NCBI GenBank assembly: GCA_028869135.1
Contig: JAGWTC010000024.1
Location: forward strand, 1-40,161
Length of the DNA stretch: 40,161 nt
Reading direction: 5' to 3'
DNA from: Rhodocyclaceae bacterium
GTDB lineage: Bacteria > Pseudomonadota > Gammaproteobacteria > Burkholderiales > Rhodocyclaceae
Shown: positions 31,155 through 37,305 of the stretch, piece after piece
Layout of the letters: every line of letters begins with the position of its first letter
Position numbering within the stretch: the stretch's first letter is position 1
Notes under the pieces: generated by a model
Database searches by the model: none
What the model was told of the DNA's origin: nothing
What the model saw: the letters and a program-made list of their open reading frames with translations, nothing else
Position numbers and translations under genes: made by a program

Positions 31155-31595
31155 ATGTCAGCCCCACAAAAATCGAAAGAAGGCCTGAGCAGCCTGCAAA
31201 TCATATTTCTGGTCGTTGCCGGTTTTCTGCTGCTGGTCGCCATTGGCGTCGGCTTCTCCAAATCAACGGCTCCGAGCGAGGATTCTGCGGCTGACGAACG
31301 TATCGCGCCTGTCGCGAGCGTGGCAACCGAATCGGCTGCGGCCGCAACGGCGAATGCCGGCAAGCGTAGCGGCGAAGAGCTGTTCAACTCCGCCTGCGTT
31401 GCCTGCCACGGTGCCGGCGTGATGGGCGCACCCAAGGCGCATGACAAGGCCGCCTGGAGCGCACGCCTCGGCGGCAATCTCAAGGCGCTGGCCGCCAGCG
31501 CCGTCAAGGGCAAGAATGCGATGCCGCCCAAGGGTGGGGTAGGCGACGCGACCGAGGAAGAGCTGAGCAAGGCCATCGACTTCATGATGAAGTAA
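31155..31595 (+). CDS. Membrane-anchored c5-type cytochrome
   Basis: 146 residues: a short cytoplasmic N-terminus, one uncleaved membrane helix (about 13-33), an Ala-rich linker (about 38-70), then a single haem-binding domain with Cys81-VA-Cys84-His85 and a candidate axial Met123 (NAMPPKGG). The layout and the GAGVMGAPKAHDKAAW segment fit the cytochrome c5 family of beta/gammaproteobacteria, which carries electrons in the periplasm to terminal oxidases or reductases. The FNR-type site upstream suggests induction when oxygen is low. Monocistronic, with a strong terminator downstream. Confidence 0.88.
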   Translation: MSAPQKSKEGLSSLQIIFLVVAGFLLLVAIGVGFSKSTAPSEDSAADERIAPVASVATESAAAATANAGKRSGEELFNSACVACHGAGVMGAPKAHDKAAWSARLGGNLKALAASAVKGKNAMPPKGGVGDATEEELSKAIDFMMK

Positions 31596-31612
31596 GCTGC
31601 ATTGCACGCAGC

Positions 31613-31640
31613 AAAAAGCCGGCGCTTGCGCCGGCTTTTT
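31613..31640. terminator. Bidirectional rho-independent terminator
   Basis: AAAAAGCCGGCG / CGCCGGCTTTTT with a CTTG-type loop: a perfect stem flanked by A- and T-tracts, between the convergent cytochrome and rep genes. Confidence 0.85.
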
Positions 31641-31677
31641 CATGTCCGCCAGCCCTGGAAGCCGGGCATGAGCATCG

Positions 31678-33663
31678 CTAACCCTTCGAGGCCAGCAGCT
31701 CCTTGAAACGCGCCAGGCGCGCCCGGCCTTCCTCCTGGCCGACCGTGGTGGCGGTGCGCGGATTGTTGAGCTTGACGTCGCTGCCCATCTCGCCGATGAA
31801 GCGCGAGGGTTCGCAGTCGCGCCACTCCTTGCCCTGCTTGCGCTTTTCGCAATGTGTCAGCGTCAGGCTGTTGCGCGCGCGAGTGATGCCGACGTACATG
31901 AGACGGCGCTCCTCCTCGAGCTTGACCGGGTCCAGCGATTCGCGATGCGGCAGCATGCCTTCCTCGATGCCGACGAGAAACACATGGTGGAACTCCAGAC
32001 CCTTGGAGGCGTGCAGCGTGGCGAGCTGAACCGCATCCTGCTCCTGATCCTGCTTGTCGAGCATGGTGATCAGCGCGATGGTCTGCGTCAGCTCGATCAG
32101 CGTCTTGCCTTCCTCGTCGCCCTTTCTGCCCAGCCAGCCGACGAAGTCCTGCACATTGGCCCACTTGCTTTCGGCCTCCTTGGGCTCGGCGTTCTCGAAC
32201 AGCCACGTTTCGTAGCCGATGGCGCGCAGGAGATCGTTGAGCACGACCGAGGCCGGCTCTTTCTGCGCGCGCCATTCCATGCGATTGATGAAATCGCAGA
32301 ACTCGCGCACCGAGGCGAGCGCCTTGGCGGCGACATGCTGCTCGGCGCCAGCTTCGCAGGCGGCGGCAAAGAGGCTGATATGACGCTGACCGGCGTAAGT
32401 GCCCAGCGCCTCGAGCGTGGCGCCGCCGATGCCGCGGCGGGGCGTGGTGATCGAGCGGATGAAAGCCGGATCTTCATCGCTGTTGGCGAGCATGCGCAGA
32501 TAGCTGATCACGTCCTTGATCTCGCTGCGCTCGAAAAACGATTGACCGCCGGAGAGCTGGTAGGGAATGCGCTGGTTGCGCAGCGCTGCTTCAAAAGCGC
32601 GCGCCTGATGGTTGCCGCGATACAGGATCGCGTAATTGCTCCACTTGCCGCGGTGCTCGAACTTGTGCGTGAGCAGTCGCGTCGCTACCCATTCGGCTTC
32701 CTGGTCGCCGTCGCGGCAGACATTGACGCTGATCTCGGCACCGTGGCCGTTGTCCGACCACAGGCGCTTGTCGAAGACCTTGGGATTGTGCGCGATCAGG
32801 CTGTTGGCGGCCTGCAGGATGCGCGTGGTCGAACGATAGTTCTGCTCCAGCTTGATGACTTTCAGGGTCGGGTAGTCGGTCTGCAGCGCGCGGATATTCT
32901 CGATGTCGGCGCCGCGCCAGGCGTAGATCGACTGGTCGTCGTCGCCCACCGCCGTGAAGGAAGCGCGCGGTCCGGCCAGCAGTTTCATCAGCCGGTACTG
33001 GCAGGTGTTGGTGTCCTGGTATTCGTCGACGAGCAGATGGCGCAGGCGGTTCTGCCAACGCGACAGTACGTCGGGGTTGTTCTCGAACAGCACCACCGGG
33101 ACGCGAATGAGGTCGTCAAAATCGACGGCTTGATAAGCCTGCAGCGTGCGCTGGTATTCGGCATAGCATTTGGCCGCGCCATGTTCGAGTTCGTCGGTTG
33201 CGGCCTTGGCGGCGGCCTCCGGGTCGAGCAGCGCGTTCTTCCACAGCGAGATGCGCGTCTGCACGGCGCGCACATGGCCCTTGTCGGCGGTGCTGCCGAG
33301 GATGTCCTGGAACAGTGCCGTGGTGTCGGCCGCGTCGAGAATCGAAAAGCCGGGCTTCAAGCCGCAGTGCTTGGCTTCCTGGCGCAAGAGGCGCGCGCCG
33401 AGCGAGTGGAAGGTGCTGACGGTCAGGCCGTTGGCGGCATTGCTGCCGAGCAGCTTTTCGACGCGCTCGTGCATCTCGCGCGCCGCCTTGTTGGTGAAGG
33501 TGATGGCGGCGATATTCTGCGAGGCGATATTGCACTCGCGCACGAGGTAGGCGATCTTGTGCGTAATGACGCCGGTCTTGCCGCTGCCCGCGCCTGCCAG
33601 CACGAGGAGAGGTGTGTCGAGATGGCGAACTGCTTCGCGTTGCTGGGGGTTTAACTCACGCAC
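31678..33663 (-). CDS. rep: ATP-dependent DNA helicase Rep (superfamily 1, UvrD-like)
   Basis: 661 residues, the usual Rep length. SF1 motifs in order: I LVLAGAGSGKTGVIT (about 20-34), Ia AAITFTNKAAREM, II VDEYQDTN, III VGDDDQSIYAWRGA, IV LEQNYRS, V LATLHASKGLEFHHVFL, VI RRLMYVGITRARNSL. It removes protein roadblocks ahead of replication forks by 3'-5' translocation. The start is a GTG at 33663 (then RELNPQQREAVRHLD), correct for the family, but without a visible ribosome-binding site, and it lies 11 bp from the terminator hairpin of the upstream gene. Confidence 0.93.
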   Translation of the reverse strand: MRELNPQQREAVRHLDTPLLVLAGAGSGKTGVITHKIAYLVRECNIASQNIAAITFTNKAAREMHERVEKLLGSNAANGLTVSTFHSLGARLLRQEAKHCGLKPGFSILDAADTTALFQDILGSTADKGHVRAVQTRISLWKNALLDPEAAAKAATDELEHGAAKCYAEYQRTLQAYQAVDFDDLIRVPVVLFENNPDVLSRWQNRLRHLLVDEYQDTNTCQYRLMKLLAGPRASFTAVGDDDQSIYAWRGADIENIRALQTDYPTLKVIKLEQNYRSTTRILQAANSLIAHNPKVFDKRLWSDNGHGAEISVNVCRDGDQEAEWVATRLLTHKFEHRGKWSNYAILYRGNHQARAFEAALRNQRIPYQLSGGQSFFERSEIKDVISYLRMLANSDEDPAFIRSITTPRRGIGGATLEALGTYAGQRHISLFAAACEAGAEQHVAAKALASVREFCDFINRMEWRAQKEPASVVLNDLLRAIGYETWLFENAEPKEAESKWANVQDFVGWLGRKGDEEGKTLIELTQTIALITMLDKQDQEQDAVQLATLHASKGLEFHHVFLVGIEEGMLPHRESLDPVKLEEERRLMYVGITRARNSLTLTHCEKRKQGKEWRDCEPSRFIGEMGSDVKLNNPRTATTVGQEEGRARLARFKELLASKG

Positions 33664-33673
33664 TGAATCAAAA

Positions 33674-33692
33674 GGGGGCGCATGGCGCCCCC
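33674..33692 (-). terminator. Terminator hairpin between the zinc-ribbon gene and rep
   Basis: Read leftward: GGGGGCGC, CAT loop, GCGCCCCC, then TTTT. Perfect 8-bp GC stem and T-run. Confidence 0.75.
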
Positions 33693-33711
33693 GTATTTCC
33701 TGTCTAAAATC

Positions 33712-33945
33712 CTATTTGAGCTTGCCGCGGACCGGATTGACCTTGTCGGCTTCCTTGATGACGGCTTCGCCGCCGTTGCCGGTCAGATTGCCGCATTCGC
33801 AGGCGGAAGCGATGCGCGGCACGGAGCTGATCACGCCGTTGCAGATCGTGCATTCGTAGTAGATGTCGCCGCCGCTGGGCAGTGGGGCGCCGGGCACATG
33901 GTCCATCGGCGTAAAGCGGTAAATCTTGCGTAGGTCTATTTTCAC
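33712..33945 (-). CDS. Small zinc-ribbon-like protein, 77 aa
   Basis: The start is GTG at 33945 with GGAGAG upstream (residues KIDLRKIYRFTPMDHVPG follow). Two metal-ligand pairs are visible: C-T-I-C in YYECTICNGVISS and C-E-C in ASACECGNLTG, enough for one zinc site. The rest is basic. It lies upstream of rep on the same strand but is separated by a terminator. Function unknown. Confidence 0.65.
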   Translation of the reverse strand: MKIDLRKIYRFTPMDHVPGAPLPSGGDIYYECTICNGVISSVPRIASACECGNLTGNGGEAVIKEADKVNPVRGKLK

Positions 33946-34180
33946 AGCCTCTCCTCTGATATTTTCAGTGTGCCGCAAAACTGCGGCGCCCCCCATCTGC
34001 TGCGTTACGCGGTATACCCTGCGCTCACAATTCTCATGCAGCGCGGTACATTGCGCCTGCCGCCTTGCCGGCACCCTCATGTCCGCGTTACGTTTTTCAA
34101 CACCCTGTCAGGTGACAGCGCTGGCCAAAACCCGGACAATGGGTCTGCCTGTCGTCCACCATCCATCCAAGCGTGCTCTC

Positions 34181-34684
34181 ATGAACGGAAAACTCAAGGC
34201 GGCACTGGGCGTATTCCTTGTTGTGATCGCCCTTTGCGCGTATTTCATTGTCGCACAAAAGTCGACCGTGCCTGCACTGTCGCTGACGACCTACCAGGGC
34301 GAAAAGCTGGAACTGAATGGCCTGCGCGGCAAGGTGGTATTGGTTAACTTTTGGGCGACCAGTTGCACCACCTGCATCCACGAAATGCCGGCGCTGATTG
34401 CAACGCACAAGCAGTATGCGGCGCAGGGCTACGAGACGGTGGCGATCGCCATGGACTACGATACGCCGGGCTTCATTTCCGCCTATGCCCTCAAGAACGG
34501 TCTGCCCTTCAAGATCGTCCACGATGCCGATGGCAGTGCCGCCAAGGCTTTTGGCGACATTCGCCTGACCCCGACGACCTTCCTCGTCGACAAGCAGGGC
34601 AATATCGTCAAGCGCTACCTGGGTGAGCCCGATTTCGCCAGCCTGCATGCGGAAATCGAAACCCTGCTGAAGGCGCCGGCCTAG
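34181..34684 (+). CDS. TlpA/ResA-like membrane-anchored thioredoxin
   Basis: 167 residues from the ATG at 34181; a signal-anchor (about 7-25) points the domain to the periplasm. The active site is Cys62-Thr-Thr-Cys65 in VNFWATSCTTCIHEMP, where the usual Trp before the first Cys is replaced by Ser (WATSC). LTPTTFLVDKQGNIV supplies the cis-Pro region. Such proteins reduce disulfides, for example in apocytochrome c. In-frame codons continue upstream (ATG 34139) but without start signals. Its stop shares the CTAG tetranucleotide with the convergent PilZ gene. Confidence 0.85.
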   Translation: MNGKLKAALGVFLVVIALCAYFIVAQKSTVPALSLTTYQGEKLELNGLRGKVVLVNFWATSCTTCIHEMPALIATHKQYAAQGYETVAIAMDYDTPGFISAYALKNGLPFKIVHDADGSAAKAFGDIRLTPTTFLVDKQGNIVKRYLGEPDFASLHAEIETLLKAPA

Positions 34685-35034
34685 CCGCCCACAAAGCGTT
34701 TCAGCAGGCGCTGCGCCTGCTCGTCGGCGTGCATGAACCTGAGCCCGAGGCGGAAGCCTTCATGGGTCAGCACGGTGTGCAGGACCGTCGCCTGCAGCGT
34801 CAACTCCTGCGATGTTCCGTCCGGCGCGGGAAGCGGGAAGCTGGCGGTGCAGGTTTCCCCAGTCGGCGGATTGATGTCCGCGACCACGGCCAGCCCGCCG
34901 GTGCTGATGTCGAGCGCTCGCCCACCCACCGACTCGCGGGCAAAAATCAATCGCACCTTGCAAAACAGCGGGCGCCGTACAGACTGGCGCTTTTCATCGA
35001 AGGCATTATCGGTGAGTGAGGCGGCCTGAATCAT
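34681..35034 (-). CDS. PilZ-domain protein
   Basis: 117 residues, one PilZ domain. The c-di-GMP-binding signature is present: KRQSVRR (R16-x3-R20, R21) and DISTGG (Asp42, Ser44, Gly46). A putative output surface follows (TASFPLPAP...RLGLRFMHADEQ). A single-domain PilZ protein presumably binds c-di-GMP and acts on an unknown partner, for example in motility or exopolysaccharide control. Confidence 0.85.
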   Translation of the reverse strand: MIQAASLTDNAFDEKRQSVRRPLFCKVRLIFARESVGGRALDISTGGLAVVADINPPTGETCTASFPLPAPDGTSQELTLQATVLHTVLTHEGFRLGLRFMHADEQAQRLLKRFVGG

Positions 35035-35181
35035 GCGGCTTTAACTCCTGACGAGGTTGGTCCTGGCGTTGTCTGCGTTTGGATTGCGGCGGCCCGGGTA
35101 TCGACGCGCCGCCGCATCTGTCTGCAGGATAGCCGCAGCGGGCGTGGAAATCCGGAAAACCGGAATTGCCGCATCAATGCC

Positions 35182-35766
35182 CTAGGCGCTGCCGAGCCCC
35201 AGGCCGAAATTGACGCCCACCAGCACCATGGCGCCGAAAATGGCGAACAGCGCCGCTGCGACGAAGCGCATCTTGGCGAGCGGAATGTAGCGCGCCAGGC
35301 GTTCGCCCAGCAGCACGGCGGGCACGTTGGCGGCCATCATGCCGAGCGTGGTGCCGACCACCACCTGACCCAGATTGGCGTACTGGGCACCCAGCGCTAC
35401 CGTGGCGAATTGGGTCTTGTCGCCGATCTCGGCGATGAAGAAGGCGATCAGCGTGGTCAGGAAAGGGCCGAACCTGTCCGGCTTCTCCTCAGCGTCCAGC
35501 GTATCGGGGATCAGCGCCCAGGCGGCAAAGCCGAGGAAGGCCAGACCCAGCACCCAGCGCATCACGCTGCCGCTGACATTGGCCGCGACCCAGTCGCCGA
35601 GGCCGGCGGCGAGGAAGTGATTGGCGATCGTGGCGCAGAAGATGCCGGCGATGATGGGCCAATGCCTGCCCGAAAAACGGGAGGCGAGAAGAAAGGACAG
35701 GAGTTGGGTTTTGTCACCCATTTCAGCAAGGGCGACCATGCTGAACGATGCGAATAGAGCTTCCAT
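35182..35766 (-). CDS. GDT1/TMEM165-family (UPF0016) manganese exporter
   Basis: 194 residues, six predicted transmembrane helices in two repeats, each with the E-x-G-D-K-T motif: EMGDKT (15-20) and EIGDKT (113-118), whose acidic residues form the cation site. Bacterial members export Mn2+ (MneA/MneP-like). The start at ATG 35766 matches the family N-terminus (MEALFASFSMVALAEMGDKT); the open frame further upstream lies inside the riboswitch. The yybP-ykoY riboswitch directly upstream predicts expression only when Mn2+ is high. Confidence 0.92.
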   Translation of the reverse strand: MEALFASFSMVALAEMGDKTQLLSFLLASRFSGRHWPIIAGIFCATIANHFLAAGLGDWVAANVSGSVMRWVLGLAFLGFAAWALIPDTLDAEEKPDRFGPFLTTLIAFFIAEIGDKTQFATVALGAQYANLGQVVVGTTLGMMAANVPAVLLGERLARYIPLAKMRFVAAALFAIFGAMVLVGVNFGLGLGSA

Positions 35767-35806
35767 GAGATTCCCGAGGGGCCGGCGCAGACGACATATG
35801 ACTCGG

Positions 35807-36000
35807 CTGTCCTGCGCCAGCCCCACGCTGACGGACATCCAAGTCATAGGTCTCGCCAGGCCGGAAGCTCCGAACAAGCGGCTGCGTGCGTGCGCGGCGG
35901 CTTTTCAAACCTTCCCGATGCTGCCGACGCCATGGTCTTGCGACCAAGTCTGTTGACGTTCGGCTCCTCTTGCTGAGGCGGCTACTCCCCTAGGACAGGG
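35807..36000 (-). ncRNA. yybP-ykoY manganese riboswitch
   Basis: Read leftward from about 36000: CTGTCCTA, GGGGAGTAGC (35991-35982 region), later ACGTCAACAGACTTGG, then GGCGAGACC (35857-35849). The two invariant segments GGGGAGTAGC and CGAGACC(T) are hallmarks of the class; CTGTCCT at the 5' side can pair with AGGACAG at 35813-35807. TAAAAT at 36009-36004 is a plausible -10, placing the transcript start about where the riboswitch begins. Confidence 0.88.
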
Positions 36001-36144
36001 CGGATTTTACCACGAGACGCGGCGCCGGGTCGGGCGGCGGGCCGGCGTTCGGCTGTGAACAGCGGTTTCAATGACAAATGACAAAGACTGCCGGCTTCCG
36101 CTCTCGGACAATGGAAATGCCACGTGGATCTTCTTGATATCCTT

Positions 36145-36161
36145 CTTAAGGCTTTCTTAAT
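36145..36161 (+). promoter_or_regulatory. Direct repeat CTTAAG-N5-CTTAAT, response-regulator site
   Basis: Two CTTAA half-sites 11 bp apart fit the PmrA/QseB/CzcR-type box. It lies about 50-60 bp before the adaptor start, where an activator overlapping a weak -35 would bind. No regulator gene is adjacent on this side within the window. Confidence 0.5.
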
Positions 36162-36207
36162 TTTGAGGAACTATGGTTGCGGAGTGAATAAATTGCGAAC
36201 CCTGCCC

Positions 36208-37305
36208 ATGCAAGAAAACACATCTCAGATTGCCGCAAAGCTGGCCCTGGCCGCGGCCTCGATGCTGCTCCTGGTGGCGCCGGCACTGGCCGAGCCGCTG
36301 GTGCTGCAAGCCGCGCAGGTGAAGTCGCTCGGCATTGAAACCGCAGCCATTGCCGATCTGGGCAATATTCAGGGCGGCCGTTTCCCTGCCCGGGTGCTGG
36401 TGCCCAACGACCAGGTTCGCGTCGTTGCCGCGCCGGTCGGCGGCATGATCGAAATGCTCGCGGTGGCGCCCGGCGATAGCGTCAAGCGCGGCCAACTGCT
36501 GGCCCGCCTGGCCAGCCCGCAGGCGCTGGAGTTGCAGCGGGATGTGTTGCAGTCGTCGAGCCAGGCGCAATTGCTCTCGCAGAATCTGAAGCGCGATGAA
36601 ACGCTTTTCAGCGAAGGACTGATTCCGGAGTCGCGTCTGCAGGCGACCCGGGCTGCTGCCGCGCAGGCCGCGGCGCTGGCCAGCGAGCGCCGGCAGGGGC
36701 TGGGTCTGGCGGGCGTGACGCCGGGCAAGCTGGGCGGCCCTTTGCAACTGGCGGCGCCCATAGACGGCGTGGTTCTCGAACAGGGCGTGCAGACCGGCGA
36801 GCGCGTCGACAGCGCGGCGCTGATTTATCGCATCGCCCGCCTGTCGCCGCTGTGGCTTGAAATCCAGGCGCCGGTCGAGCTGGCCGCCACCCTGAAGCCG
36901 GGCGCGACGCTGCGGCTGGCCCAGGGCGACACGGAAGCGCGCCTGCTGGCCATCGGCCGCGCGATCGATCCCGCCAGTCAGACCGTCCTGCTGCGTGCGG
37001 AGGTGCGCCAGGGTGCGGAGAACCTGCGCCCCGGACAGATGGTCGAGGTCGTGCTGGCGGGGGCTGCCGAGCCGCGCCGCATTTCGGTGCCGGCGGCCGC
37101 GCTGGCGCGCCATGACAACAAGGAAATCATCTTCGTCGTCCTGAAGGAGGACACGCGCGAGCTGCGTGTCGAGGCGCGCACCGTCCGCGTCCTTGCGCAG
37201 GGCGGCAATAGCGTTCAGGTCGAAGGCCTGGACGCGCAGAGTCGCATCGTCGTCAAGGGCGCCTCGGCGCTGAAGGCGCTGATGGCCGGGGTGGGCCGAC
37301 AGTAA
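36208..37305 (+). CDS. CzcB-like periplasmic adaptor of a second heavy-metal RND system
   Basis: 365 residues from ATG 36208; the signal peptide is MQENTSQIAAKLALAAASML, cleaved near APALA. A TTG at 36193 with GGAG 8 nt upstream and a GTG at 36184 are in-frame alternatives; the ATG itself lacks a ribosome-binding site. Both lipoyl half-motifs are present (VVAAPVGGMIEMLAVAPGDS and LAAPIDGVVLEQGVQTGERV), with the alpha-hairpin between them (about 110-180) and a CzcB-type barrel and C-terminus (GQMVEVVLAG..., ISVPAAALA). Its stop overlaps the pump start by 1 bp (TAATG). No outer-membrane factor gene precedes it. Confidence 0.88.
   Translation: MQENTSQIAAKLALAAASMLLLVAPALAEPLVLQAAQVKSLGIETAAIADLGNIQGGRFPARVLVPNDQVRVVAAPVGGMIEMLAVAPGDSVKRGQLLARLASPQALELQRDVLQSSSQAQLLSQNLKRDETLFSEGLIPESRLQATRAAAAQAAALASERRQGLGLAGVTPGKLGGPLQLAAPIDGVVLEQGVQTGERVDSAALIYRIARLSPLWLEIQAPVELAATLKPGATLRLAQGDTEARLLAIGRAIDPASQTVLLRAEVRQGAENLRPGQMVEVVLAGAAEPRRISVPAAALARHDNKEIIFVVLKEDTRELRVEARTVRVLAQGGNSVQVEGLDAQSRIVVKGASALKALMAGVGRQ

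Noticed and set aside
31852-33654. A 600-codon plus-strand open frame
   Set aside because: Antisense to rep, whose helicase motifs are complete on the other strand.
34681-34684. CTAG serving as stop codon for two convergent genes
   Set aside because: Real but trivial: a four-base palindrome at a convergent junction needs no special explanation.
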